Source: Psychroserpens luteus
Lineage (GTDB): Bacteria; Bacteroidota; Bacteroidia; Flavobacteriales; Flavobacteriaceae
Reading direction: 5' to 3'
DNA length: 64,000 nt
Assembly: GCF_015319355.1 (NCBI RefSeq)
Contig: NZ_JADILU010000006.1
Location: 352,125-416,124 of the forward strand
In this document: one piece after another, positions 42,592 to 52,565 of the stretch
Layout: each line of letters begins with the position of its first letter
Position numbering within the stretch: position 1 is the stretch's first letter
The notes under the pieces: generated by a model
What the model saw: only the letters and a program-made list of their open reading frames with translations
Database searches by the model: none
What the model was told of the DNA's origin: nothing
Program-made: the position numbers and the translations under genes

Positions 42592-45372
42592 ATGAAAAAA
42601 TTATTCTTTTTTGTAGCACTCTTTAGTGTTGCTATTTCATTCTCTCAATCCAAATCATTTAAAATCTCAGGAAAGATACTTTCCGAAGATAACAAAGAGC
42701 CTTTAGAAGCTGCAACCATATATCTGGAGCGTGTAAAAGACAGTAGTCTTGTAACCTATACAATTTCTGATAAAGAAGGAATATTTGAAATCACAGATGA
42801 AACTTATGATGAGAAACTTAATCTATATATAGATTATGTAGGCTATCAAACTTATTTCAAGCAGATTATAATTAACAAAGAAGTCATAGATATTGGTACT
42901 ATTGAGTTAGGAATTAGTAATGCTTTAGATGAAGTTATTATTAAATCAAGGTCACCAATTACGATTAAAAAAGATACGCTAGAGTTTAATGTAAAATCCT
43001 TTAAAACTAAAAAGGATGCTAACGTTGAAGATTTATTAAAGCAATTACCAGGTGTTGAGGTTGACGAAGCAGGAAAAATAACTGTAAACGGTAAAGATGT
43101 AAGCAAAATTTTAGTTAATGGAAAACCCTTTTTTGGAGATGATCCAACAATTACTACACGTAATTTAACCAAAGAGATTATTGAGAAAGTTCAAATTACA
43201 GATACCAAATCTAAGTCAGAGGCTTTTGCAGGAGAAGAAGGTGATAAAGAAAATAAAACCATCAATCTTACCATAAAAGAAGAAAATAATAAAGGTGTTT
43301 TCGGTAGAGTTTCTGGTGGTGCTGGAACAGATGAACGTTACGAGCTCGCTGGTATGATCAACTTTTTTGATAATGACAGACGTGTAAGTGTGCTCGCTGG
43401 AGGAAATAATACCAACTCACCAGGATTTAGTTTTGGCGAGATTCAAAAAATGTTTGGAGGAGGTTATAGTATGTCCATGAACAGTAATGGAACATTTACA
43501 ATTGATGGTCGTTCATTTGGAAACGGAGAAGGCATAACCACCTCACAAAATGTTGGAGCAAACTATGCAGACGTGTTAAGTGATAAAGTAGAAATCAATG
43601 CAGATTATTTTTACTCAGGTAGTAACTCAGACAATGAAACAATTACAGAGCGTGAAAATATATTACCAGACTCTAGGTTCTTTTCAGATTCGCGATCAAA
43701 ATCTGTGAGTGATGGACAAAACCATAGCGCTAATCTAGGTTTTGATATTGAAATAGACTCCACATTTTTAATTAATATCAATCCGTCATTTAAATGGTCG
43801 AAGTCTAACAGATCATTTTCTGAAGATGAAAGCACACGAAATGAAGATCAAGAATTGACTAACCAGTCTACAGCAACATCGTTTTCTGAAAATAATGCTA
43901 AGAATTTTGGTAATGAATTAGAAATCACAAAACGATTTGGTAATAGAGGTGCGTTTTTTAAATTCGAGATAGATTCCGAATACAATACCAATGAATCTGA
44001 TGATTTTTTAACTTCAGAAACCAACTTTTTAAATTCCGAAGAAGATGATATTATTCGAGACCAGTTCACAAATTCTGAAAATAAGAATCGAAGTTTTAGT
44101 GCTTCTGCAACTTATAGATTGCCCCTAATTGCTAAAGAATTATTCTTAGATTTTGAATATCGATTTCAAGATGATAAACGTACCAATGTGAGAAGTACGT
44201 TTGATCGTGATGGTGTGACTAATCAATATGATGATTTTAATCTCGATTTGAGCACAGATTTTGAATATCTAAACCAAGAGAACACACCAACGTTAAAGTT
44301 GACGTATCGTAAAGAGAAATGGTCTACTAGTTTTACAACACGTTATGTGTTTAGAACTTTAGAAAATAAAGATTTTTTAAGACCAGAACTAGACATCAAA
44401 CGAAACTTTCAAGCGCTTGAATTACGATCATATTTTAATTATCGTTTTAGCGAGAAATCGTCAATGTACACAGGTTATTCATTAAATAATAGACCTCCAG
44501 GTTTAACACAATTGCAACCTTTTCAAAACGTGACTAATCCATTAAATACCATTACAGGTAATCCAAATTTAGAACCTACAAATAGCCATCGATTGTATAT
44601 GGGTTATAATGCGTTTGACTTTCAGAAAAAAACAGGAGTATACAGCTATGCAAGTGTGAATTTTAATAATAATGCAGTGGTTTCTAGAACGACTGTTGAT
44701 CCAGAAACTTTAAAGAGAACAACAACATATGCCAATGTAAATGGTAATTATAATATCTACGGAAACATCAACTACAGCAAAACCGTGAAAGCAGATTCTA
44801 TCAGGTCTATCAAGTTTGATGTTGGGATGTCTGTAGGCTTAAATCAAAATGTGAATTTTAATAACGAAGTACAATATAAAAGTAATGTAACTTCCTTAAC
44901 CCCAAGTTTGGGTTTGAGGTTTACATGGAATAAAGTTCTAGAATTAAGACCACGTTACAGATTAACATTTAGCAAAAATACATATGATATTGATACATTT
45001 GAAGATGTGAATTTTGCTAGACATGATTTAGATTTAAACTTCACAACCTATTTGCCCAAAGATTTTGAGTGGACCAATAATATAGACTTTTCATATAATC
45101 CCAATGTTGCAGCAGGTTTTCAAAAAAGCGCATGGTTTTGGAACTCTACTTTAGCCTATTCGTTCTTAAAAGATAAAGCAGTCATGACTTTAAAGGTGTA
45201 TGATTTACTCAATCAAAACACAAATGCAAGACGTCGTGCAACAAACAACTATATTGAAGACAGACAAAGTACCGTTTTAGAGCAGTACTTCATGTTGAGT
45301 TTTAGTTGGAAATTTAATAGCCTTGGATCAAAAGGCGATACAAGTAGTAATGATATGTTTTTTATAGATTAA
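42592..45372 (+). CDS. TonB-dependent-receptor-like outer-membrane beta-barrel protein
   Basis: A 926-residue outer-membrane protein. The signal peptide (to about residue 19, ISFSQ) is followed by a carboxypeptidase-regulatory-like domain (about 23-105, KISGKILSEDNKEPLEAATIYLE). Next comes a plug-like region (DEVIIKSRSPITIKKDTLEFNV; LLKQLPGVEVDEAGKITVNGKDVSKILVNGKPFFGDD) and a long barrel rich in Asn/Ser. It belongs to the barrel-family-3 receptors, not SusC, and has no SusD partner. Substrate is unknown. The gene is about 100 nt after the HTH regulator and is probably independent. Confidence 0.88.
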   Translation: MKKLFFFVALFSVAISFSQSKSFKISGKILSEDNKEPLEAATIYLERVKDSSLVTYTISDKEGIFEITDETYDEKLNLYIDYVGYQTYFKQIIINKEVIDIGTIELGISNALDEVIIKSRSPITIKKDTLEFNVKSFKTKKDANVEDLLKQLPGVEVDEAGKITVNGKDVSKILVNGKPFFGDDPTITTRNLTKEIIEKVQITDTKSKSEAFAGEEGDKENKTINLTIKEENNKGVFGRVSGGAGTDERYELAGMINFFDNDRRVSVLAGGNNTNSPGFSFGEIQKMFGGGYSMSMNSNGTFTIDGRSFGNGEGITTSQNVGANYADVLSDKVEINADYFYSGSNSDNETITERENILPDSRFFSDSRSKSVSDGQNHSANLGFDIEIDSTFLININPSFKWSKSNRSFSEDESTRNEDQELTNQSTATSFSENNAKNFGNELEITKRFGNRGAFFKFEIDSEYNTNESDDFLTSETNFLNSEEDDIIRDQFTNSENKNRSFSASATYRLPLIAKELFLDFEYRFQDDKRTNVRSTFDRDGVTNQYDDFNLDLSTDFEYLNQENTPTLKLTYRKEKWSTSFTTRYVFRTLENKDFLRPELDIKRNFQALELRSYFNYRFSEKSSMYTGYSLNNRPPGLTQLQPFQNVTNPLNTITGNPNLEPTNSHRLYMGYNAFDFQKKTGVYSYASVNFNNNAVVSRTTVDPETLKRTTTYANVNGNYNIYGNINYSKTVKADSIRSIKFDVGMSVGLNQNVNFNNEVQYKSNVTSLTPSLGLRFTWNKVLELRPRYRLTFSKNTYDIDTFEDVNFARHDLDLNFTTYLPKDFEWTNNIDFSYNPNVAAGFQKSAWFWNSTLAYSFLKDKAVMTLKVYDLLNQNTNARRRATNNYIEDRQSTVLEQYFMLSFSWKFNSLGSKGDTSSNDMFFID

Positions 45373-45413
45373 TTGTCAGTATCCAATTACTGATATATAA
45401 ATAAGACTTATTT

Positions 45414-45487
45414 AATTCTCCTCCTTTTTTCAAGGAGGAGTGAATTCATTCTCAGAAAAGAGAATGAAGAAGAGGTGGTTTTTTTAA
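45414..45487. repeat. Palindromic intergenic repeat, flavobacterial REP-like
   Basis: A hairpin CTCCTCCTT-TTTTC-AAGGAGGAG at 45418-45440, followed by a second inverted repeat (CATTCTC...GAGAATG) and the tail AAGAAGAGGTGGTTTTTTT. Composition (local G/C-rich stems in AT-rich DNA) and layout suggest a dispersed repetitive element rather than a simple terminator, although it could end transcription of both convergent neighbours. Confidence 0.6.
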
Positions 45488-45488
45488 C

Positions 45489-46408
45489 TCAGATCTTGTA
45501 AAACACCGTCCTTCTTTCAGAGTATAATTTCCATATAAAATAAGCTAGTCCTAAAAATCTAACCAAATAATTTAATTCGTTAGTCCAATTAAATTGTGTA
45601 ACGAAATTATATTTTACAAATTCTGATTCAGGTTTATAAACTATATATTCAAAAATTAAAAAAGTATTTCCAAAAACTAAAAATGTCAATAAAATTCCAA
45701 TTGATAATAGCATATAAATGTCCTTTTTAGAAGGGATTTATTCTTTATTATTTGGTTGTAAATTGATATTAAAATTAAAATAGACAAAAAACCAAACAGA
45801 ACATTAATACTTAATATTATAAAATCGCTTTCTATTTCCAATAGTGTATATATCCAAGTAAGTATTGAAGTTAAAATTACATATACCTTTTCAAATACTA
45901 AATAGCATAATACACTAGACATACCGATTTTTAAAATTCCAGATTGTTTTTCTAAGCTCTGCTTTTCTAAAGAGACTATCTTAATTATATAGAATATTAG
46001 AATTGTAACTGATACAAATATGAATAAAACAAATGACCAATATAATTGATTGTAATATGTTTCTTTAAATGAGTCAAGTTTTATGTCTGGTATATATTGA
46101 TTTCTATAAATATCTATTCCCTCTTTAATAAAAGTCATAATTATTAATATTATAAACAGGGAAAATATGGTTTTGAAAGTAGGGAGAAATGATTTAAATA
46201 TACCTTTTTTGATGGAAATCACGAAAATAATAATTGGTATAACACCAGTGATAATTCCAGATATAGTCAAAAGAATTATTTCATTCGTAATCTGAAATTT
46301 TAAATTAAGTAGTAGTAATAATTTTATTAAAATGAAATGACTTACTCTTAAAATCAAATAGCATAAGATACTAAATGTTCCAATTTTTAGAATGTCATTT
46401 TGTTTCAT
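45489..46408 (-). pseudogene. Internally duplicated membrane protein interrupted by a frameshift
   Basis: A minus-strand frame (46408 to 45686, 240 codons) overlaps a second frame (45713 to 45489, 74 codons). Read together with a one-base shift near the A-run CTAAAAAGGAC at about 45722-45730, they give one protein of about 305 residues with two homologous halves. NDILKIGTFSILCYLILR opens the first and SGILKIGMSSVLCYLVFE the second, each about 150 residues with four hydrophobic segments, resembling DUF2975-like membrane proteins. Without the shift the second half loses its last two helices. This is either a real frameshift mutation or a sequencing error in a homopolymer. Confidence 0.65.
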
Positions 46409-46474
46409 TTATATGCTGATTTCAGAATGTGGCTAACTATAAAATTACATAGGTATTAGTATAAAGACTAAAAC

Positions 46475-47344
46475 CTACCAACTACCACCAGCACCACCTC
46501 CAGAGAATCCGCCTCCACCGAAGCCTCCTCCAAAACCACCACCAAAGCCACCTCCAGAAGAGCTTCCGCCTCCAAAAAGTCCTCCACTGCTGTTGCCTCT
46601 GCCATAACTTCCGCGACCCATGTTGCTTAAAATGATAGCATCTAAAATACTTGTACCATTGGTTCTGTTTCCTCCACTTCCATTATTTCCTCCACCTTTT
46701 CGGTTTTTGGAAATGATGATGATAAAAATAATGAAGATGATAAACATGATTACAAAAGCACCAATAGGGAAGTCGCCTCCAGAATCAGATTGTCTTGTAC
46801 CTTGATAAGTGCCATTTAATGTTTGAAAAATAGCATCTGAGCCTTTGTTGAGTCCTTGATAGTAATCTCCTCTTTTAAATTCTGGGATAATGACGTTTCT
46901 TGTAATTTCTCCAACGATACCTGCAGTTAATTTGTCTTCAACGCCATAGCCAGGAGAAATCCAAATCTTCCTATCATCACGAGCTAAAAGAATAAAAACA
47001 CCATTGTCTTCTTTGGCTTGGCCAATTCCCCATTCCTGAGCCCATTTAGGAGTTAATAATCCAATATTTTCACCTTTAAGAGATGCTATTATGACAACTA
47101 CAATTTGAGTTGATGTGGTGTCAGAATATCTAACAAGCTTTTGTTCAAGACTATTTTTTTCTGAAGAAGATAATAATCCTGCATAGTCATAAACACTCGT
47201 TTGTACCTTTGGAATTGCAGGAATGTCAAATTGAGCAGAGGCTGTTTGAGTAAATAACAAAAACACCAAAGACAAAATGAAACTACTCTTAATTGAGTTA
47301 ATTAAGTTAAATGTGTTTTTATTACTATTTACTGAATATTGCAT
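46475..47344 (-). CDS. TPM-domain protein with Gly-rich C-terminus
   Basis: A protein of about 289 residues from the ATG at 47344, chosen because it starts a normal signal peptide (to TQTASAQF) 13 nt after the upstream stop; an ATG at 47401 would overlap that gene. The TPM domain (about 35-165: TSVYDYAGLLSSSEKNSLEQKL, GIGQAKEDNGVFILLARDDRKIWISPG) faces the periplasm. A single helix (about 188-208) follows, then a Gly/Ser-rich tail ending FGGGGFSGGGAGGSW, as in YgcG proteins. TPM proteins are linked to photosystem or membrane-protein quality control in other lineages. Co-operonic with LemA. Confidence 0.88.
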   Translation of the reverse strand: MQYSVNSNKNTFNLINSIKSSFILSLVFLLFTQTASAQFDIPAIPKVQTSVYDYAGLLSSSEKNSLEQKLVRYSDTTSTQIVVVIIASLKGENIGLLTPKWAQEWGIGQAKEDNGVFILLARDDRKIWISPGYGVEDKLTAGIVGEITRNVIIPEFKRGDYYQGLNKGSDAIFQTLNGTYQGTRQSDSGGDFPIGAFVIMFIIFIIFIIIISKNRKGGGNNGSGGNRTNGTSILDAIILSNMGRGSYGRGNSSGGLFGGGSSSGGGFGGGFGGGFGGGGFSGGGAGGSW

Positions 47345-47357
47345 ACTGCTCACTATT

Positions 47358-47795
47358 TTAACCTTTAGAAATCTCGTTCGATAATTCGTTAGTATTTCCA
47401 TGAAGCCATGGGAAATGTGTCTCTAATTCAGTTCCTGCTTTTAAGATCCCTTCAATGAGACCTTGTTTAAATCTGTTCGCTTTAAAGTGAGCTTGCATGA
47501 TGTCTTTTGTACTGTCCCAAAAATTAGCAGGTACAACATCGTTAATGCCTTTGTCTCCATAAATCACAAAGGTTTTCGCATTAACAGCAACATAGATAAG
47601 AACACCATTTTGTTGTTTAGTGTTGTCCATTTTTAGATAGTGAAACACTTCCATTGCGCGATCAAAAGCATCAATCTCATTATCTCGTTCTATATGAACT
47701 CGAATCTCACCAGAGGTGTTTTTCTCAGCATCACGAATGGCATTAATAATGTCTTGTTCTTCTGCTGCTGTTAGAAAGTCTTCAACTTTAGACAT
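47358..47795 (-). CDS. TPM-domain protein, soluble
   Basis: A 145-residue protein consisting of one TPM domain (FLTAAEEQDIINAIRDAEKNTSGEIRVHIE; NGVLIYVAVNAKTFVIYGDKGIND). It has no signal peptide or membrane helix, unlike its neighbour. It lies 3 nt after LemA and 13 nt before the larger TPM protein in one minus-strand operon. Function is not established; the pairing with LemA is widely conserved in bacteria. Confidence 0.88.
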   Translation of the reverse strand: MSKVEDFLTAAEEQDIINAIRDAEKNTSGEIRVHIERDNEIDAFDRAMEVFHYLKMDNTKQQNGVLIYVAVNAKTFVIYGDKGINDVVPANFWDSTKDIMQAHFKANRFKQGLIEGILKAGTELETHFPWLHGNTNELSNEISKG

Positions 47796-47798
47796 GAT

Positions 47799-48401
47799 TT
47801 AGTTATTAAAATCAAATTCTACATCAACAGGTTTTTCTGCGCCAGCTTCACTGTCAAAATAAGGCTTATCATCAAAATTCAAGAAACCTGCAAGAATAGA
47901 ATTTGGAAATTCTTTTACATGAATGTTATAAGGTTTGATAGCTTCGTTGTAACGTGTACGAGCTGTTTGTATGGTGTTCTCAGTACTAACCAACTCATCT
48001 TGAAGTTTCAAAAAGTTTTGGTTTGATTTTAAATCAGGATAACGTTCAACAGTGACCAGTAAGCTTTTAAGCGCACCACTAAGTCCGCCTTGAACTTCAT
48101 TAAACTTTGCCAATTGCTCTGGTGTCACGTTTGATGGGTCAATAGTAATTGAAGTTGCCTTAGCTCTCGCCTCAATAACATCTGTAAGTGTACCACGCTC
48201 AAAATCTGCAGCACCTTTTACAGTGTTTACTAAATTTCCAATAAGGTCATTACGTCGTTGGTAAGATGTTTGAACATTTCCCCATGCTTCGCTGACGTTT
48301 TCGTTGAGTTGCACTGCTGTATTGTTAAATCCTTTTCCCCAAGAATAAATTGCAAATGCTAAAAGAGCAATGATAATAACAGGAACGAGCCATTTTTTCA
48401 T
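47799..48401 (-). CDS. lemA: LemA-family protein
   Basis: A 200-residue LemA protein: N-terminal membrane anchor (about 4-20, WLVPVIIIALLAFAIYSW) and a helical periplasmic domain with the conserved VSEAWGNVQTSYQRRNDLIGNLVNTVKG and RYPDLKSNQNFLKLQDEL motifs. The biochemical role is unknown. It is in an operon with two TPM proteins downstream and MerR/M23 genes upstream (12 nt after the MerR gene). Confidence 0.92.
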   Translation of the reverse strand: MKKWLVPVIIIALLAFAIYSWGKGFNNTAVQLNENVSEAWGNVQTSYQRRNDLIGNLVNTVKGAADFERGTLTDVIEARAKATSITIDPSNVTPEQLAKFNEVQGGLSGALKSLLVTVERYPDLKSNQNFLKLQDELVSTENTIQTARTRYNEAIKPYNIHVKEFPNSILAGFLNFDDKPYFDSEAGAEKPVDVEFDFNN

Positions 48402-48413
48402 AATGATAGAGTT

Positions 48414-48743
48414 TTAAAGTTGTGATTTTATTTTGTTTAGTTGTGCTTTGATGCCTTCTAGCTTTTCTATAATTTCAAAGGTATCTAGCGATTGTTTTTT
48501 ACCTTCTTTAAGATGTATTTTTGCACCTTCTAATGTAAATCCGCGTTCTTTTACCAAATGATAAATGAACTTTAGATTCTTGATGTCTTCTGGAGTAAAC
48601 TTACGGTTACCTTTAGCATTTTTTTTAGGTTTTAGAACATCAAATTCTTTTTCCCAAAACCGGATTAAAGAGGTGTTTACGTCAAAAGCTTTAGCGACTT
48701 CGCCAATGCCATAATATCGTTTTTCTGGAAGATTTATGTGCAT
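48414..48743 (-). CDS. MerR-family transcriptional regulator, small
   Basis: A 109-residue MerR-type protein with the winged HTH YYGIGEVAKAFDVNTSLIRFWEKEFDVLKPKKNAKGNRKFTPEDI and a short C-terminal coiled-coil helix. It has no metal-binding cysteines and no separate effector domain. It lies 4 nt after the M23 peptidase gene. Conserved pairing with a cell-wall peptidase and LemA suggests envelope-related control, as inference. Confidence 0.88.
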   Translation of the reverse strand: MHINLPEKRYYGIGEVAKAFDVNTSLIRFWEKEFDVLKPKKNAKGNRKFTPEDIKNLKFIYHLVKERGFTLEGAKIHLKEGKKQSLDTFEIIEKLEGIKAQLNKIKSQL

Positions 48744-48747
48744 AGCT

Positions 48748-49719
48748 TTAGTCTAAAGATTGATTTTCTAATGATGCTTTTTCTAATAAACGTGCATATT
48801 CTTCAGCAGTTAAATTTCCGTAGTAAAAATTAATAGGGTTGATGCGCTCTTCATCTTTAAAAACTTCATAGTGTAAATGAGGAGCTTCAGATCGTCCAGT
48901 GCTTCCAACATAACCAATAAGATCTCCACGTTTTACTTTTTGATTTGCACGTACTTTATATTGATATAAATGTGCATAAAGAGATACATAACCGTAACCA
49001 TGATCTATTCTAATGTGGTTACCATAACCTGTAGAATTATTATCTGCACGAATAACAATACCGTCACCAGTAGCATAAATTGGTGTGCCTCTTGGTGCAG
49101 TGAAATCCATACCAAAATGAAATTTACGTACTTTAGTAAATGGGTCTGTTCTATAACCATAACCAGAAGCCATTCTTTTAAGATCTTTATTTCTTACGGG
49201 TTGTATTGCTGGTATTGATGATAAGAATTTTTCTTTGTCTTTAGCTAGTTTCTCAATCTCATCTAATGAACGTGATTGCACGACTACTGCTTTTTCAAGC
49301 ATTTCTAATCGTTTGTTACTTTCTATGATAAGCTTTGAATTGTCATAGCCTTCGTATTTCTTGTAACGATTTACACCTCCAAATCCAGCGCGACGTTGCT
49401 CTTCTGGGATTGGGTTGGCTTCAAAGTAGAGTCTGTAAATTGAATTGTCACGTTCTTCAACACTTTCTAAAGCAGCAAATGCATTTTCAACACGTTTATT
49501 AAGTATGTCATATTGCAATTCCATATTAGAAAGCTCATGTTTTAAAGCACGCTCTCTGGGAGATTCAATATATTGACTTGAAATAAAAACGAGTAATAAT
49601 GCAAAAAGTGCAGAGGCTAATAAAAATATGAATCCAAACTTAATAGTATTACCTTTCTTACGCTCAATTTTGCGGTAAGAAAGTGTTTCTGGATCGTAAT
49701 GATATTTTACTTTAGACAT
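48748..49719 (-). CDS. M23-family (LytM-type) peptidoglycan peptidase, membrane-anchored
   Basis: A 323-residue bitopic protein: one transmembrane helix at about 26-48, a coiled-coil stretch (about 60-170), and a C-terminal M23 domain. Zinc-ligand motifs HFGMDF (His/Asp) and HLHYEVF are intact, so an active zinc endopeptidase is likely; the fold is seen in GYGYRTDPFTKVRKFHFG. It probably trims peptidoglycan cross-links, or acts as a divisome activator. It heads the minus-strand operon. Confidence 0.92.
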   Translation of the reverse strand: MSKVKYHYDPETLSYRKIERKKGNTIKFGFIFLLASALFALLLVFISSQYIESPRERALKHELSNMELQYDILNKRVENAFAALESVEERDNSIYRLYFEANPIPEEQRRAGFGGVNRYKKYEGYDNSKLIIESNKRLEMLEKAVVVQSRSLDEIEKLAKDKEKFLSSIPAIQPVRNKDLKRMASGYGYRTDPFTKVRKFHFGMDFTAPRGTPIYATGDGIVIRADNNSTGYGNHIRIDHGYGYVSLYAHLYQYKVRANQKVKRGDLIGYVGSTGRSEAPHLHYEVFKDEERINPINFYYGNLTAEEYARLLEKASLENQSLD

Positions 49720-49762
49720 ATCTTAAAAAATTCTATTTTTGCAAGACGAATAGAACGTTACA

Positions 49763-49770
49763 CAAATATA
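49763..49770 (-). promoter_or_regulatory. -7 promoter element of the M23-MerR-LemA-TPM operon
   Basis: On the minus strand this reads TATATTTG, an exact TAnnTTTG match, 43 nt upstream of the M23 start codon. The -33 region is not a clear TTTG. Position and orientation fit the head of the operon. Confidence 0.5.
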
Positions 49771-49911
49771 TAAATTGTTTCTCATTAATCGAATATAATA
49801 GAAATAGCTTTTAACTATAGTACATGAAACATCACGCGATAATTGTAATCAAAATGGTTACTGTTTGTGAGATGTTCTATGTGGTAAATGAAAAAAAATA
49901 ACAATCAGCAC

Positions 49912-52524
49912 ATGAAGTCTCAAGACATCCGTAATACATTTTTAAACTTCTTTGAAGAAAAAAAGCATAGCATAGTGCAATCTGCACCAATGGTTTTAAA
50001 AGATGATCCAACCTTAATGTTTGTCAATTCTGGGATGGCACCTTTTAAAGAGTATTTCCTCGGAAATGCGCAACCTAAGAACAATCGTCTTACTGATTCT
50101 CAAAAGTGTCTTCGTGTTTCTGGGAAGCATAACGATTTAGAAGAAGTAGGTTACGATACCTATCACCACACACTTTTTGAAATGCTAGGCAACTGGAGTT
50201 TTGGTGATTACTTCAGGAAAGAAGCCATTGCTTGGGCTTGGGAGTTATTGACTGAAAGATTCGGAATAGATAAAGATATTCTTTACGTTTCTGTTTTTGA
50301 AGGTGATGAAGAAGATGGTATCCCAATGGATCAAGAGGCTTACGATTTTTGGAAAGGTTACATTTCCGAAGATAGAATCCTTATGGGAAACAAGAAGGAT
50401 AATTTCTGGGAAATGGGAGATCAAGGACCTTGTGGACCTTGTAGTGAAATTCATGTAGATATACGTTCTGCGGAAGAAAAAGCTAAAGTGGATGGAAAAA
50501 CATTAGTCAATATGGATCATCCTCAGGTTGTAGAAATCTGGAATTTAGTATTCATGCAATACAACCGTAAGGCAAATGGTTCTCTAGAGAATTTACCAGC
50601 AAAACATATTGATACAGGAATGGGATTTGAGCGTTTGTGTATGGTGATGCAAGGTGTACAATCTAATTATGATACAGATGTCTTTACTCCAATTATTCGT
50701 GAGATTGAAACGATTACAGATAAGGAATATGGTAAAAATGAAAAGGTAGATGTTGCGATTCGTGTGATTTCAGATCACGTTCGTGCAGTCGCTTTTTCTA
50801 TTGCTGATGGACAATTACCAAGCAATACAGGAGCTGGTTACGTGATTCGTAGAATTTTACGTCGTGCAGTACGTTACGGATTCACATTTTTAGATAAAAA
50901 AGAACCATTCATTTATAGACTAGTAGAAGTACTCGTGAAACAAATGGGAAAAGCATTCCCTGAGTTGAAAGTGCAACGTCAATTGATTGAGAATGTAATT
51001 AAGGAAGAAGAAACTTCTTTTTTGAGAACTTTAGATCAAGGTTTGGTTTTACTAGATCGTATTATTGAGAATTCAAAAACGAAAGAAATTTCGGGAGCAA
51101 AAGTATTTGAACTAAAAGATACTTACGGGTTTCCTGAAGATTTAACAGGTTTGATTCTCCGAGAAAACGGATTCACTTATAATCATAGTGATTTTGAAAA
51201 GAAATTAAAAGAGCAACAACAAAGAGGAAAGGAGGCGTCTCAATTAAAATCTGATGATTGGACAGTCCTTGTTGAAGATGAAGAGCAAGAGTTTATCGGT
51301 TATGATACTTTAGAAGCTCAGGTGAAAATTGTTAAATACAGAAAAGTGACCTCTAAAAAAGATGGTGAGTTATATCAACTCGTATTTAATATGACACCTT
51401 TTTATGCTGAAGGTGGAGGACAAGTGGGAGATAAAGGGTATTTAGAAGATGCGCAAGGAAATATCGTTTATATCATTGATACAAAACGAGAAAATAACGT
51501 TGCAGTTCATTTTGCTAAAAACTTACCAAAAAATGTCAATGAAACTTTTAAGGCTTCGGTAGATGCCAAACAGCGAAGTAGAACAGAGTCTAATCATACA
51601 GCAACGCATCTTTTACATCAAGCATTACGTGAGGTTTTAGGAACACATGTTGAACAAAAAGGATCTGCAGTGCATTCTAAATATTTACGTTTTGATTTTT
51701 CACATTTTTCAAAATTGACTGTTGAAGAATTACGTGACGTAGAAGATTTTGTAAATAGACGTATCGACGGAAAATTGCCATTACAAGAAAAGCGCAACAT
51801 CCCAATGCAACAAGCTATAGACGAAGGCGCAATGGCTTTATTTGGCGAAAAGTATGGAGATACAGTTCGTGCAGTTCGTTTTGGTCAATCTATAGAACTT
51901 TGTGGAGGAACGCATGTGAAAAACACAGGAGATATTTGGCATTTTAAAATTGTTTCTGAAGGTGCAGTAGCAGCAGGTATTCGTCGTATTGAAGCGATTA
52001 CAAGTGATGCAGTTAAAGATTTCTATTTTGAAAATAACAGAGCGTATTTTGAAATGAAAGATTTATTGAATAATGTAAAAGAACCTGTTAAAGCATTACA
52101 AAGTTTGCAGGATGAAAATACAACGCTTAAAAAACAAATTGAAGGCTTATTAAAAGATAAAGCAAAATCTATAAAAGGTGATCTTAAGAATGAAATTACA
52201 GAGATTAATGGTATTAATTTCTTAGCTAAGAAACTAGATTTAGATGCAGCAGGAATTAAAGATGTATGCTTTGAATTGGGAAGTCAGTTTGATAACTTAT
52301 TCTTATTGTTTGGAGCAGAGAATGATGGTAAAGCTATTTTATCATGTTACATTTCTAAAGAATTGGTTGCAAGTAAAGGCTTAAATGCAGGAACAATTGT
52401 TAGAGAATTAGGAAAACACATCCAAGGTGGAGGTGGCGGACAACCATTCTTCGCAACTGCAGGAGGAAAGAATCCTGATGGGATTGAGGCTGCTTTGAAG
52501 GCTGCAGAAAACTATTTAAAATAA
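49912..52524 (+). CDS. alaS: Alanyl-tRNA synthetase
   Basis: An 870-residue class II synthetase charging tRNA-Ala. The ATG at 49912 ([14 protein letters not shown]) was preferred over one at 49888 because it gives the standard family start. The catalytic core (about 1-250), editing-site zinc motifs HTATHLLH and CGGTH, and the C-terminal oligomerisation/C-Ala domain (ending in [14 protein letters not shown]) are all present. The gene is complete and normal in length. Confidence 0.97.
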   Translation: MKSQDIRNTFLNFFEEKKHSIVQSAPMVLKDDPTLMFVNSGMAPFKEYFLGNAQPKNNRLTDSQKCLRVSGKHNDLEEVGYDTYHHTLFEMLGNWSFGDYFRKEAIAWAWELLTERFGIDKDILYVSVFEGDEEDGIPMDQEAYDFWKGYISEDRILMGNKKDNFWEMGDQGPCGPCSEIHVDIRSAEEKAKVDGKTLVNMDHPQVVEIWNLVFMQYNRKANGSLENLPAKHIDTGMGFERLCMVMQGVQSNYDTDVFTPIIREIETITDKEYGKNEKVDVAIRVISDHVRAVAFSIADGQLPSNTGAGYVIRRILRRAVRYGFTFLDKKEPFIYRLVEVLVKQMGKAFPELKVQRQLIENVIKEEETSFLRTLDQGLVLLDRIIENSKTKEISGAKVFELKDTYGFPEDLTGLILRENGFTYNHSDFEKKLKEQQQRGKEASQLKSDDWTVLVEDEEQEFIGYDTLEAQVKIVKYRKVTSKKDGELYQLVFNMTPFYAEGGGQVGDKGYLEDAQGNIVYIIDTKRENNVAVHFAKNLPKNVNETFKASVDAKQRSRTESNHTATHLLHQALREVLGTHVEQKGSAVHSKYLRFDFSHFSKLTVEELRDVEDFVNRRIDGKLPLQEKRNIPMQQAIDEGAMALFGEKYGDTVRAVRFGQSIELCGGTHVKNTGDIWHFKIVSEGAVAAGIRRIEAITSDAVKDFYFENNRAYFEMKDLLNNVKEPVKALQSLQDENTTLKKQIEGLLKDKAKSIKGDLKNEITEINGINFLAKKLDLDAAGIKDVCFELGSQFDNLFLLFGAENDGKAILSCYISKELVASKGLNAGTIVRELGKHIQGGGGGQPFFATAGGKNPDGIEAALKAAENYLK

Positions 52525-52533
52525 CAGAAGTTT

Positions 52534-52561
52534 GTCATCCTGAACTTGATTCAGGATCTCA
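52534..52561. repeat. Dispersed-repeat hairpin (TCATCCTGAA / TTCAGGATC type)
   Basis: ATCCTGAA-CTTGA-TTCAGGAT forms an 8-bp stem with a 5-nt loop, preceded by GTC and followed by CTCA. This is the unit seen widely between genes in Flavobacteria. It is squeezed into the 41-nt gap between alaS and the GSCFA gene. Confidence 0.65.
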
Positions 52562-52565
52562 TGAT

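Noticed and set aside
46620-46805. 61-codon plus-strand frame opposite the TPM protein
   Set aside because: Pro/Met-rich antisense of the Gly/Ser-rich and transmembrane segments; a shadow, not a gene.
47345-47401. Upstream start for the Gly-rich TPM protein
   Set aside because: It overlaps the preceding TPM gene by 44 nt and places a charged stretch before the signal peptide.
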